Shown here: one piece after another, positions 27,648 through 37,099 of the stretch
How the letters are laid out: each line of letters begins with the position of its first letter
Position numbering within the stretch: the stretch's first letter is position 1
Source: Burkholderiales bacterium
GTDB taxonomy: Bacteria > Pseudomonadota > Gammaproteobacteria > Burkholderiales > SG8-39
DNA length: 64,000 nt
Assembly (NCBI GenBank): GCA_027493935.1
Contig: JAOSJV010000001.1
Location: 2,627,157 to 2,691,156, forward strand
Direction: 5' to 3'
Position numbers and translations under genes: made by a program
Notes under the pieces: generated by a model
Databases searched by the model: none
Told to the model about the DNA's origin: nothing
Seen by the model: only the letters and a program-made list of their open reading frames with translations

Positions 27648-27796
27648 GGAGAGCAGCCGGTGCAGCGCGCTCGCGCCCGTGGCACGCCGCGCCCGTCGCC
27701 GACGTTCCGGCGCACCAGCGGTTGCGAATCGACCGATCGCGCGCGTACCCGCGCGCCCTGGTATGCGTGACCCGTCGCAACCCGGCCGAGCGGCCG

Positions 27797-28699
27797 TCAC
27801 AGGCCGAATGTGCCGAGATCGATGGCGTAGACCGACGAGGTCGCGGTGATGAACAGCCGGTTCTTCTGCGGGCCGCCGAACACGCAGTTCGACACCGCCT
27901 CGGGAACGAGGATCTTTCCCAGCCGCCTGCCCGCCTCCGAATAGACCTGTATGCCGTCGCCCGCGCTGGTGAAGACGTGGCCGCGCCGGTCGATGCGGAA
28001 TCCGTCGGCGATTCCCGGCTCGATCACCGCGAAGACGCGGCTGTTGCTGAGGTACCGGCCATCGACGACGTCGAACATGCGAATATGATGCTTGCCGTTC
28101 GGATCGTGCGAGCGCGACGAATCGGACACGTACAGCTTGTCCGCGTTCGGACTGAACGCCAGGCCGTTCGGCTTCTCGAAATCGTCCGCGACGATGCTCA
28201 CTTCGCCCGAGACGGGATCGTAGCGGTAGACGTTATTGGCGCCGATCTCGCTCGGGGCCGCGTAGCCTTCGTCGTTGCTCATGATCCCGTAGTTCGGGTC
28301 CGAGAACCAGATCGTCCCATCGGTCTTGACCGTCACGTCGTTCGGCGAGTTGAGCCGCTTGCCCGCGTAATGGCCGACGAGCGTCACCACGTTCCCGTCG
28401 GGCTCGGTGCGGCTGATGCGCCGCCCCAGATGCTCACAGGTCACGAGCCGGCCCTGCAGGTCGCGGTAGTTGCCGTTGGCGAACTGCGAAGGCGCGCGGA
28501 AGATCCGCGCACCGTCCTTCCGCGTCCACTTGAACATGCGGTTGTTCGGAACGTCGCTCCACACGAGCGCGTCGTCCTCGTGGAAATAGACCGGGCCTTC
28601 GGCCCATTTCGCGCCCGTCCACAGTCGCTCGAGCCGGGCGTTCGCGACCAGCAGTTCCTCCATCGATGCGTCTTCGATGACGATTCCTTCCCAGCGCAT
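27797..28699 (-). CDS. SMP-30/gluconolactonase/LRE-like protein
   Basis: The protein has 300 residues. The six-bladed propeller family is shown by KWAEGPVYFHEDDALVWSDV with the metal-binding Glu, NSPNDVTVKTDGTIWFSD, FEKPNGLAFSPNADKLYVSDS and GIADGFRIDRRGHVF. These provide the Glu/Asn/Asp divalent-metal site of lactonases. It would hydrolyse a sugar or organic-acid lactone. It has no signal peptide. It is convergent with the transketolase-crotonase operon and may serve the same pathway, but that is inference from position. Confidence 0.88.
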   Translation of the reverse strand: MRWEGIVIEDASMEELLVANARLERLWTGAKWAEGPVYFHEDDALVWSDVPNNRMFKWTRKDGARIFRAPSQFANGNYRDLQGRLVTCEHLGRRISRTEPDGNVVTLVGHYAGKRLNSPNDVTVKTDGTIWFSDPNYGIMSNDEGYAAPSEIGANNVYRYDPVSGEVSIVADDFEKPNGLAFSPNADKLYVSDSSRSHDPNGKHHIRMFDVVDGRYLSNSRVFAVIEPGIADGFRIDRRGHVFTSAGDGIQVYSEAGRRLGKILVPEAVSNCVFGGPQKNRLFITATSSVYAIDLGTFGL

Positions 28700-28936
28700 G
28701 GAATATCCCCTCCTGAACGGGCACCGCGGCAGCGCCGACCGATGCCGCGTCCCTCAGCCGAGCATCGCCGCCTCGGCCGGTGGCCTGGCGACCGGGCCGC
28801 CGGCACCACCGCTGGCGGCAGCATGTCCGAGCGCTCCCCGCCTCAGCGTTGACTTATGTTAAAGAACCAGCGCACCCCGGCATGCAAGTGTTGCATGCCT
28901 ATCATCGATCCGGTCCACGCGGGCAAGGACGAGAAC

Positions 28937-30189
28937 ATGACCGGCAGCGAGCTTCCTCGACCCGATTACGCCACTGCAAACATGCGCCTGGTCGGCTACA
29001 GCGACCAGGGCGGTCGACCGGACGGCGTCCAGGTCATGGTGCACGGCGGCTACGCCTACGTCGGGCACATCTTCTCCAAAGGGTTCAGCGTCATCGACGT
29101 GCGGGACCCGGCCCGCCCGGGGACGGTGAAGTACGTCGCCGCGCCGCCCAACACCTGGACGCTGCACCTGCAGCTGGCCGACGAGCTGCTGCTCGTCATC
29201 CACAACAAGGACATGTTCGCGCAGGCGGAGCTCGCCGACGAGAAGGCCTACTACAAGGGTGCCGTCGACCATCACGCGAAGGCCGAGACCGGGCGCGACT
29301 GGTCGGCCGGCATGGCGGTCTACGACGTCTCCCGGCCCGGCGACCCGCGCGAGATCGGTTTCATGCCGGTCGAGGGCACCGGGCTGCACCGCATCTGGTA
29401 CGTCGGCGGACGCTGGGCCTACGCCTCGGCGCTGCTCGACGGGTTTTCCGATTACATCCTCATCACGATCGACCTGGCCGATCCGACGCGCCCGGTGTTG
29501 ACCGGCCGCTACTGGCTGCCGGGGATGAACCTCGCCGCCGGCGAGCGGCCGGACTGGCCCTCGCAGAGCGGCCGTTACGGGCTGCACCATCCGATCATCC
29601 GCGACGACATCGCCTATTGCAGCTGGCGCGACGCGTGCCTCGCCGTCGTCGACGTGAGGGACAAGGCCCGGCCGCAGCTCATCACGCGCAAGGTCTGGGC
29701 GCCCCCTTCGGCGGCGGCACCCACAACGCCTTGCCGCTGCCCGCGCGCAATCTCCTGGTGGTGGTCGACGAGACGGTGCTCGACGATCAGGAGGACGGAT
29801 TCAAGCCGATCTGGATTTTCGACAACCAGGTCAAGTCGAACCCGATCAGCGTCGCGACCTTTCCCGCCCCGTGCGACAAGGACTATCTCACGGTCGGCGG
29901 CCACTTCGGCCCGCACAATATCCACGAGAACCGGCCCGGCAGCTTCGTCAGCGAAGAGCTCATCTTCGCGACCTATCAGAACGCGGGTCTGCGGGTGTAC
30001 GACATCCACAACCAGTTCCGACCGACCGAGGTCGGCGCCTTCGTTCCGCCGCCGCCGGCGCGCTGGGTCGACCCGCGGCCCAACCGGCCGGTCGTGCTGC
30101 ACTCGGCCGACGTCTTCGTCGACCGGAACGGCCTGTGCTACCTCTCGGACTTCAACGCCGGCCTGTACATCGTCGAGTACCGGGGTTGA
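28937..30189 (+). CDS. LVIVD-repeat beta-propeller protein, frameshifted
   Basis: The start at 28937 is preceded by AAGGA at 28924-28928. The first frame reads about 255 residues of LVIVD-type repeats (KGFSVIDVRDPARPGTVKYV, GMAVYDVSRPGDPREIGFM, ACLAVVDVRDKARPQLI). At a run of five C at 29702-29706 the reading must change frame to continue with GGGTHNALPLPARNLLVV and on to DFNAGLYIVEYRG. One added C restores 417 residues and WAPPFGGGTHN at the joint. No signal peptide is visible. The function of LVIVD proteins is unknown. I treat the shift as a likely sequence error. Confidence 0.7.
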
Positions 30190-30247
30190 CCCCGCCGGCC
30201 GCGATCGCGCGCCGGCCGCCACGGCCCCGCCGCGCGGTCCACGGCCG

Positions 30248-30965
30248 CTACAGATCCTTGCGCGCCTTGTTGTAGGGGTGCTCGGGGTCGATGCCGAACA
30301 CCGAACGATAGGTGTCGTACCGGCGGCCGTGGTGTTCCAGCACCACGCACAGCACGATGATCACGAGCAGGGTCGCGAGCGTGATGGCCGTCAGCACCGG
30401 CATCCGGTATTGCACCAGCCCCGAGGCCACCGCGCCGAGCGCGAACATGCCTGCGAAATAGCCGACGTTCTTGTGGAACGCCTCGAACAGGCGCCGGCGC
30501 GGCGTCATGCTGTAGTGATCGCCATGCCATGTCGTCGGATCGTCCGGCTTGGCCATGTGATAGTAGCGGCCGCCATGCGTGCCCCGGAACCAGGTCGACG
30601 CCACCTGCAAGCATCCGGAGCACGACCGCCGCAATCCCGAAGAGCGAGTGCACGGACCCGCTGAACCCGCGGCTCACCGTCATCGCCACCGCCGCGCCCA
30701 CCACGGCGAGCCCGATGGCGGCGTACAGCACGTACTTGTGGACGTGAAACCACCACCACGCCGCGTTCGAGAGCTTGATCTTCTCCCGAATGCCGTGCTG
30801 CGTCGGCTTCGGCTTGCCGTAGCGGATCGTCATGACGCACAGCGGTACCAGGACCACCCAGATCACGAACATCAGAACGGCGTGAAAGTCCCACCGGATC
30901 TCGACCGTCCGCCCGAGAAAATCGAGATACACCTCTGTCGGAATATGGGCTTGAGGGGTGCTCAT
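30248..30965 (-). CDS. Cytochrome b561-type membrane protein, frameshifted
   Basis: Removing one base at the GG 30617-30618 joins two frames into 238 residues. Helices carry spaced histidines: FHAVLMFVIWVVLVPL, WFHVHKYVLYAAIGLAVVGA, SVHSLFGIAAVVL then CLQVASTWFRG, and FHKNVGYFAGMFALGAVASG. A last helix (AITLATLLVIIVLCVVLEHH) follows. The His pattern fits a b561-like di-heme quinol or ascorbate-type electron-transfer protein. It converges on the LVIVD gene. Without the one-base correction the second half is read out of frame. Confidence 0.65.
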
Positions 30966-31422
30966 CGAATCCACCGGTGGCAGCGGCCGCGACGCGTTTC
31001 GTCCGGCACGAAGTATTGCAAAATCGCGCCTCCGGATTGCGGCGTCCGCGCCGTTGCGTGACCTGTGCTAAATGTCCACCGCCCCAGGTGTGCGGTGTCG
31101 AGTCCGATCAAGCCGACTGCTCGCATGCTCGGCTCGCGGAAGGCTTGTCTTTCTCGCCTGCTGCGATCGTGGCCGGCGCCGACGCCCTGCCCTGAGGGCA
31201 AGTGCGTCGCGCGCGGAATTTCCGTCTTGCAAGCCCTTTGCCTCGGGTGGATCACTCCCCGAATCCGAACCCGGGCGAGCGCGCGATTGGGGGACGGAAA
31301 AGGCCCGCATCGTTGCAATCCCTGCGATTCGCCGAAGTGCGGGCGCTTTCCCTCAGGCAGCATACGAATCGGGCGCAGAAGCACGGAGCCTGCTAGACTC
31401 CGGTCTTATTCGAGGGTCGGCG
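30966..31422. other. Intergenic region, no gene recognised
   Basis: About 457 bp lie between the divergent cytochrome gene and a small winged-helix gene. The base composition is visibly less GC-rich than upstream. TAGACT at 31394-31399 is a weak -10 candidate for the downstream gene. No tRNA-like or terminator structure stands out. Confidence 0.35.
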
Positions 31423-31671
31423 ATGATGAGCAGAGTTCTGCAGTGCCTGACGAAGCACGGTGAGCAGCTCGACTTCGAAATTGCAAAAGAGCTGGGCATG
31501 CCGCTTGCAACCGTGCGCGAGCACATAGCCGGCTTGGCGGCCACGGGAGCCGTGGTCACCTGCAATCTGACGCGCTTCGAGAACGCCAAGCGGATCGAAG
31601 CGTGGGTATGTCGGGTTTCGGGCTACTACCCGCCGGCAGCCGCCGGGCGGAAGCCGAAACCGACGACATAG
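31423..31671 (+). CDS. Small winged-helix-like DNA-binding protein
   Basis: The protein has 82 residues from the ATG at 31423; a second ATG follows directly. The sequence LTKHGEQLDFEIAKELGMPLATVREHIAGLAATGAVVTC reads as helix-turn-helix plus wing, as in ArsR/MarR-like regulators, then a short tail ending GRKPKPTT. Similar short proteins occur as conserved hypotheticals on mobile or variable regions of proteobacteria. No effector domain is present. The target is unknown; the next gene lies 1.4 kb away. Confidence 0.6.
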   Translation: MMSRVLQCLTKHGEQLDFEIAKELGMPLATVREHIAGLAATGAVVTCNLTRFENAKRIEAWVCRVSGYYPPAAAGRKPKPTT

Positions 31672-33080
31672 GCGGCCACCCGCCGGCCGCTCTGCGGTCG
31701 CGACGACTCGCCTTCGCCTGGAAGGCGATCCGGCGGCGTGGTGCTCGTTTCCTTGCGACGATCGCCCGACTTCCGCAGTCGCGCAACTCCGGCCTTTGTA
31801 TCAGCGCGCCCTCGCGCCGAGGCGACCCGCGGACGCCGATCGCGGTGGCCTCGGCGCTGCCGCTGCGTCGGCACGCTGGCGCGATCCGTCGTTCCGCACG
31901 AGTGCCGGAGTCGGCGGCGTTCGCCGCCGGGCCGTTCGTCACCCGCCGCGATCGTCCAGCCGCTCAACCCAGGCTTGGCGGCATCGCCCTCGGACTGCTC
32001 GGGGTCGCGCAGCTCGCGAGCCAGGATCTTGACCATGCCCCCTCGCAGATCGTGTCTTTCCACGCCATCGCCGCGTCCCGGTTGGCGTTGCGATCGAGAG
32101 ACGTGAACGTCTCGACGGCGACCGGAACGGACCCCTGAAGCCTCGCACCGGCCGCTCGAAGGCGATCCCATTGCGCCCGCGCCGGGGCGTGTAGCGGGCC
32201 ACGCGAAAACGCTAGGGCGATCCCCGCGCCGCGGCGACGAGCGGGGCCTCGCGCTGCCGCATCAGGGCTCGTCGGAGCTCTGTCGTGCTCCACCAACCGC
32301 CGTTCGCTGCGGCTTGCGATCCCAAATTAGTTCAAAAATGACATGCGTCGGCAATCGCGCGGCCGCCGCAAGGTCCATGGAGCTGACCGGTGGCGCCCGC
32401 GCTCAGGTGCCCTTCGCCCGTCAGGTTCCAGGAAATTCCGCACAGTCGAGACGGATGGCAGCGTACCTGCCTTGGCTGAAGAGTCAGACAAGACGCACAG
32501 AGCCCCCGTCCTCCCCGGCTCGTCTACCCGCGCGACTGCTCGCAGCCGAGCGACCACGCGCGGACGACGTCCTGCGCAACCCGTAACCGATGCCGAAACC
32601 TCTACAGAGCTGCGCAAGATCTCGACAGTCAAACCGGAACACTCGCAGAGCGACCGGCGCGTGGCCACAAGGGCAGTGAGAATAAGTGCCCACCTTGCCT
32701 TGCGGCATGAGGCCTCCCGAGCTGCTCCTGTGACTTGAGCATCGCCCTGACGCGATGACAGGTCGGAACTGGCGCGTTTGTCGCCCGAAAGCGCTCCATT
32801 GACCGGACATAGGTCGCTGCTGTGCGACTCAGCCAGGGAAGCTTGCTTCCTGCAGACGTATCCGATCGCCGGTGCCTGTGGCGAGCAGTCAGTCGTCTAA
32901 CGGGGCGGTGCTTTCCAAGACCCTCCTCCGCCGCTCAAACGCAATCGCCGTCCTCCGCGCTTCGCCCTCAATGACCGGGCCCACCGGCGCGCCGGTGACA
33001 TTCAAAGCGAGACTGATACCCCCGATCGATTACGGATTCGGATACGCACTACCGGAACAGAACGGTCGTTAGGACGACTC
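31672..33080. other. Long stretch without recognisable gene
   Basis: About 1.4 kb. Frames of 60-180 codons exist on both strands, but all are arginine, serine and alanine-rich and none resembles a family I know. The DNA is visibly less GC-rich than the neighbouring genes. It may be decayed mobile DNA, since a truncated gene and a truncated IS21 end lie a little further on. No array or clear tandem repeat is visible. Confidence 0.4.
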
Positions 33081-35147
33081 ATGGAATCCTCGCGTCATTC
33101 GTCGAAAACCCAGGGCATCACCCGCCCTCAGCGACATCAGAGGAACGACAGCGCGCGAGCTCTCTCACGACGGCACCTCATCGGCTTCTCATTTGCAGCC
33201 GTTGTTCTCGCTGCGAATGCCCTCCTCTCGCACCACACGGTCCTCGAGCTGATGAACGCGCAGGTGTCCGGCGATGTCAGTCTGACGATCACCGGCATCC
33301 TCAAGGACCTGCGCGCAGATGCCACGCAGATAGAGGATGCACGGCGCCGATACATTCTCAGCGGAAAGCTTGATCACCTTCATCAGGCTGTCGAGCGTCT
33401 ATCGGCGTCGCTCGAGCACACGCAGCGCCTTCGAACCCTCGGCAGCGATGGCCAGAGGGAGATAGCGCAGATCGACCGCATGGCCCTTCTCCTTTCCAAC
33501 GAAGCGCAGAGTCTCAGGGCACTCATCGAGACGCATCAAGCGAGAGGACGCCCCGCGGCTATCAGGGCGATTCGGGAGGCCGCGCCGGCTGAGCAGTTCG
33601 CGCAGATCGACCGCCTCCTTGCCAGCCTCACGGCGGCTGAAGCAGACGGAATGCGGCAGAGATCCGAGGCCTCCAAACACCGCGCAGCTCTGCACATCGT
33701 TACGAGCTGGGTCGCCAATGGGTTCAACGTGGGTCTTCTCGCGTTGATAATGTACCTTGCGTATCGCGAAGTCCGCGAGAGACGTGCGTCGGAGCTCCTG
33801 CTCAGATTCAATGCGACTCACGATTCTCTGACCAACCTGATGAATCGACATGCGCTCGCCGAGAGAGTGAATCTCGCACTGGCGCGAGCAGGCGCCAATT
33901 CGTCGAAGGTCGGTCTCCTGTTCCTGGATCTCGATCGCTTCAAGCACATCAATGATACTTTGGGGCATGAGATCGGCGATCTCGTCCTGCAAGAGGTGGC
34001 GGCTCGCCTCCTGAGATGCGTGCGGAAAAGCGACTTCGTGGCGCGCCAGGGCGGCGATGAATTTGTAGCCCTCATCGAGGATATCGCGGATCAGGCGGTC
34101 CTAGCCCGGATCGCAGAGACCATGTTGACTGAGGTGGCTCGTCCGATCTTGATCCGCGATCGGGAGTTTCGCGTCACTGCGAGCATCGGGATCAGCTCGT
34201 TTCCTGATCACGGGGGTGACCTGCAGGTACTGCTGAAAAACGCAGACATCGCAATGTATCGCGCGAAGGACAAAGGAAAGAACACGTATCAGTTCTATTC
34301 TATTCGTGAGGATCGGCACTCGCTAAGGCGCCTGGATATGGAGGCCGCCCTGCGCAGGGCGATCGAGAGCGAAGACCTCCTCATGTACTACCAGCCGCGG
34401 GTGTGCGCGTCTACTCATGAGATTGTCGCCGTAGAAGGTCTGCTGCGATGGCCGCAGTCCGATTCTCGGCTTGTTGCGCCGGGTCAAGTCATTCCGCTGG
34501 TGGAGGAACTTGGCTTGACCAGGCAGCTCGGCATATGGGCGCTGCGCACGGCATGCGCTCAGCACGCACGCTGGACACGCGAGGGCATGCCGGCCATGCG
34601 CGTGGCAATCAATGTAAGCCCAAGGCAGTTGATCGATACGGAATTTGTGTCGGACGTACGAGCCGCGCTGGACGAAAGAGGCCTCGCAGCACGTTGGCTG
34701 GAGCTTGAGATCACCGAAGGCGTCATGATGCGGGAACCACAGAAGGCCCAGGCGATACTCGAGGAGTTGAAGAGCATGGGCGCATATATTTCCGTAGACG
34801 ATTTCGGCATCGGCTACTCGTCGATGGCATACCTGAAGCAACTGCCGCTCGACTGCCTGAAAATTGATCGAGCGTTCATCCGCGGCTTGCCGAAGGACGA
34901 GAGTGATGTCGCGATAACAAGGGCAATCGTCAACATGGCGCACAGCCTCGGACTACGCGTAGTGGCAGAGGGCGTCGAGACCAAGCAGCAGGTCGAGTTC
35001 CTGCGCGAGCACAACTGTGACGAATTCCAAGGGTACTACTTCGGAAAGCCGATGCCGCCACAGCACATAGTCGATCTTGTCCTGGCGCCGCGCAAGGCGG
35101 GGTCGCAAGGGCGGCTCCTTCAGCTTCCACGACAGGCGCGCCTCTGA
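33081..35147 (+). CDS. Membrane GGDEF-EAL protein with CHASE3-like sensor
   Basis: The protein has 688 residues. A first helix (HLIGFSFAAVVLAANALL), a helical periplasmic domain of CHASE3 type (residues about 50-205) and a second helix (VANGFNVGLLALIMYLAY) lead to the cytoplasm. The GGDEF domain has an intact GGDEF at 324-328, so diguanylate cyclase activity is possible. The EAL domain reads E-G-L at 452-454 in place of EAL but keeps Glu452, and VDDFGIGYSS with Asp573-Asp574, so phosphodiesterase activity cannot be excluded. It would make or degrade c-di-GMP in response to a periplasmic cue. Codon use is less GC-rich than the flanks, which suggests transfer. Confidence 0.93.
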   Translation: MESSRHSSKTQGITRPQRHQRNDSARALSRRHLIGFSFAAVVLAANALLSHHTVLELMNAQVSGDVSLTITGILKDLRADATQIEDARRRYILSGKLDHLHQAVERLSASLEHTQRLRTLGSDGQREIAQIDRMALLLSNEAQSLRALIETHQARGRPAAIRAIREAAPAEQFAQIDRLLASLTAAEADGMRQRSEASKHRAALHIVTSWVANGFNVGLLALIMYLAYREVRERRASELLLRFNATHDSLTNLMNRHALAERVNLALARAGANSSKVGLLFLDLDRFKHINDTLGHEIGDLVLQEVAARLLRCVRKSDFVARQGGDEFVALIEDIADQAVLARIAETMLTEVARPILIRDREFRVTASIGISSFPDHGGDLQVLLKNADIAMYRAKDKGKNTYQFYSIREDRHSLRRLDMEAALRRAIESEDLLMYYQPRVCASTHEIVAVEGLLRWPQSDSRLVAPGQVIPLVEELGLTRQLGIWALRTACAQHARWTREGMPAMRVAINVSPRQLIDTEFVSDVRAALDERGLAARWLELEITEGVMMREPQKAQAILEELKSMGAYISVDDFGIGYSSMAYLKQLPLDCLKIDRAFIRGLPKDESDVAITRAIVNMAHSLGLRVVAEGVETKQQVEFLREHNCDEFQGYYFGKPMPPQHIVDLVLAPRKAGSQGRLLQLPRQARL

Positions 35148-35435
35148 CCGGCACGCGGTCAGGCCGGAGATGATCGCGGCTCACGTCCTGCCACGCACGG
35201 ACCGGATGCACGTGCCAGACTGCTGGTCTGCGTACGCTCGACGACAAGGCCTCGAGTGCGAATGCGGCGGATCTCACGTGACGAGTCCGGCAAACATCCA
35301 GGAGCGCGCCCCGCGGGATGTCCCTGCAGCGTAGTGCAGAATGTTGCATCCGAGAGCCCCCAAGAGTTCCACACAAGAAGAAGTCTTGATTACCGGTGCG
35401 ATCACATCCGCGCCAGCCGGGTCCGGCATTTGCCT

Positions 35436-35695
35436 CTAGCGTACGTCCGGGGTCCTCCGTTGGCGGACGCGCTCGAGCGCGTCCGCCACTCCGCCGAGGA
35501 GGTCTCGCGCGCGCCGCAGACGGTTTCTTAGGGCAACCGCTTCCGTGTCATCGAGTTGCGCGACGCGCTGCTCCGCGTCCGCGAAGAAGGCCTCGACGCG
35601 CCTAGCCTCGGCCCCGCGCTCGATGATCGCCGCGAGTTCGTCCCGGCTCTCTTTCAAGTCCTCGGCGGTACCTCGCGGATCCCCCTCTGCGCATT
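35436..35695 (-). pseudogene. 3' fragment of a hypothetical protein gene
   Basis: The minus-strand frame ends at 35436 with about 85 residues of convincing protein character: LKESRDELAAIIERGAEARR, VEAFFADAEQRVAQLDD and LRRARDLLGGVADALERVRQ. It resembles, from memory, the C-terminal part of hypothetical proteins seen on accessory DNA. Upstream of about 35695 the frame runs into the end of an IS21-like element and loses that character. I read it as a gene cut off by the insertion. Confidence 0.45.
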
Positions 35696-35703
35696 CCGGC
35701 CCA

Positions 35704-36044
35704 ACGTGATCAGTTATTGCGGAGCGTGATCGCCCATTTCGGTTGATCGTGATCAGATTCCGGGGAGCTTCCGGTACGGCAATCACGATGCCGGAATCGG
35801 TGATCAGGATGCCAGAGCGCGGGGTGCCGGTCGGGGCGGTGCGGCAACGTTTGCGCATGGACAGGGGCTGCAGGCAGCCTTTCGGCCTTTTTGAGAGGAA
35901 GGAATGCCGGCCCCGAGGCTTGCCATGCACCAACTCGGAGAAGTTCTTCGCTTGAAGCTGATGTGCGGGCTGTCGCAGCGCGAGATCGCCCGGGCGGTGG
36001 GCGTGAGCCTGGAGGCGATCCCGCACCAATCAGAGGGTCGCGGC
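35704..36044 (+). mobile_element. IS21-family remnant: left end and start of istA
   Basis: Repeated GTGATC/TGATCG motifs at 35706-35754 resemble the multiple subterminal repeats of IS21 ends. An ATG at 35904 with GAGGAAGGA upstream opens MPAPRLAMHQLGEVLRLKLM followed by CGLSQREIARAVGVSL, the characteristic N-terminus and helix-turn-helix of the IS21 transposase IstA. Similarity stops after about 38 residues; neither the rest of istA, istB nor the right end is present. The remnant ends where the 1,026-bp duplicated segment begins at 36045. Confidence 0.75.
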
Positions 36045-36048
36045 TTCC

Positions 36049-36075
36049 GAATACTGGTTCAATATTCGCTTGACA
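36049..36075 (+). promoter_or_regulatory. Operator-like palindrome followed by -35 box, copy 1
   Basis: GAATACTGGTTCAATATTC at 36049-36067 is a 19-bp palindrome with seven of nine pairs complementary. Two bases later comes a consensus -35 hexamer, TTGACA, at 36070-36075. No convincing -10 is visible; CACATT at 36094-36099 is the best spaced candidate. The site lies 72 bp before the hydrolase ATG. A palindrome of this size beside a promoter is typical for TetR-family repressors, and a TetR-type gene ends this operon. Confidence 0.5.
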
Positions 36076-36146
36076 GGGAAGTGCGGCCGAAGGCACATTG
36101 GGGGCCTTGGCGGAGGCAGTCGGGGCGGTCGATAGGAGGATGGGGT

Positions 36147-37067
36147 ATGTCCGAGACGGTCGAGTTCAACAGCTGTGGTGACAAGCTCAAGGGCGTACTG
36201 ACGCGCCCGGCGGGCAGGAGCGGCGATGTGCCGCTGGTGATCATGGCCGGCGGGTGGTGCTACACCAAAGAGATCGTGATGCCCTGGTACGGCAAATTCT
36301 TCGAGGAACTGGGCTGCGCGACGCTGCGCTTCGACTACCGCGGCTTCGGGGAAAGCGGCGGGGTGCCGCGCCAGCACATCAATCCGTGGAACCAGATCGA
36401 GGACTACCGCAACGCGTTCTCCTTTGCCGAGACGCTGGCGGGCATCGACAAGTCGCGCATCGGCATCTGGGGCATCTCCTACAGCGGCGGGCATGTGCTG
36501 ATCGCTGCGGCGCTGGACTCGCGTCCGGCCTTCGCGATCTCCACGATTCCGGTGGTCGACGGCTTCCAGACCATGCGCCGGGTGCACGGCGAGACGCGTT
36601 TTGCGCAGCTCAACCGGCTGCTCGCCGAGGACCGGCGCGCGCGCTTCAGCGGCAAGCCGAGCGCCGCGATGCCGATGTCCCCGGAGAAGGACGCGGCCGC
36701 GGAGCTGACCAGCTGGCCATTTCCGCACGTGTACGCGGGCTTCATGGCGATCAAGACGAACGAGGCGCCGCGGCACGAGCACTGGAACACGATCGAGTCG
36801 GTCGAGCTGCTGCTGCAGTACAAGGTGGCGCCGTTCTGCGAGCGCATCGTCGAGACCCCGGCCATGATGACCCTCGCCAAGGGCGACAACATCACCTCGG
36901 CCGACCTGGAGATGCAGGCCTTCAACGCCATCACCAATCCGAACAAGACCCTGGTGTCGGTCTCGGGCGTCGATCACATGAGCCTGTACACCAACCGCGA
37001 CCACCTCGCCAAGGTGGGCAGGGTGCAGGCCGCCTGGCTCAAGAACCTGCTCGCCAGCATGGGCTGA
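36147..37067 (+). CDS. Alpha/beta hydrolase, copy 1
   Basis: The protein has 306 residues from the ATG at 36147, preceded by AGGAGGA; the longer open frame upstream includes IS21 sequence. The fold shows an oxyanion region PLVIMAGGWCYTKE, then FDYRGFGESGG, the nucleophile elbow GIWGISYSGGH with Ser in G-I-S-Y-S, and the final catalytic His in VSGVDHMSLY. It resembles the DUF/S15-like esterases such as YcjY that hydrolyse esters or lactones. It is first in a plus-strand operon with the old yellow enzyme 32 bp downstream. Copy 2 differs at one residue, Thr against Lys at position 204. Confidence 0.85.
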   Translation: MSETVEFNSCGDKLKGVLTRPAGRSGDVPLVIMAGGWCYTKEIVMPWYGKFFEELGCATLRFDYRGFGESGGVPRQHINPWNQIEDYRNAFSFAETLAGIDKSRIGIWGISYSGGHVLIAAALDSRPAFAISTIPVVDGFQTMRRVHGETRFAQLNRLLAEDRRARFSGKPSAAMPMSPEKDAAAELTSWPFPHVYAGFMAIKTNEAPRHEHWNTIESVELLLQYKVAPFCERIVETPAMMTLAKGDNITSADLEMQAFNAITNPNKTLVSVSGVDHMSLYTNRDHLAKVGRVQAAWLKNLLASMG

Positions 37068-37099
37068 CGCCGGAAGAGACGCGGTCGTCCCGCTGCGCC

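Larger units (their letters stand above)
36045..37070. repeat. Large inverted repeat, copy 1
   Basis: This 1,026-bp segment recurs on the opposite strand at 48893-49918. The protein sequences in all frames I compared are the same except at one base, C at 36757 against the equivalent of A in copy 2 (49206). It contains the upstream control region and the entire alpha/beta-hydrolase gene and stops 3 bp after its stop codon. Flanking sequences differ completely. Confidence 0.93.

Noticed and set aside
29702-29706. Programmed ribosomal frameshift in the LVIVD gene
   Set aside because: There is no slippery heptamer or downstream structure pattern, and unrelated genes nearby show the same kind of homopolymer indel.
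31201-31421. Possible tRNA or small RNA near the sequence CCGAACCCGGGC
   Set aside because: No T-loop consensus or cloverleaf can be drawn around it.
36254-37099. Upstream extension of the old yellow enzyme frame through the hydrolase gene
   Set aside because: It is a shadow of the alpha/beta hydrolase; the family begins at the ATG at 37100.
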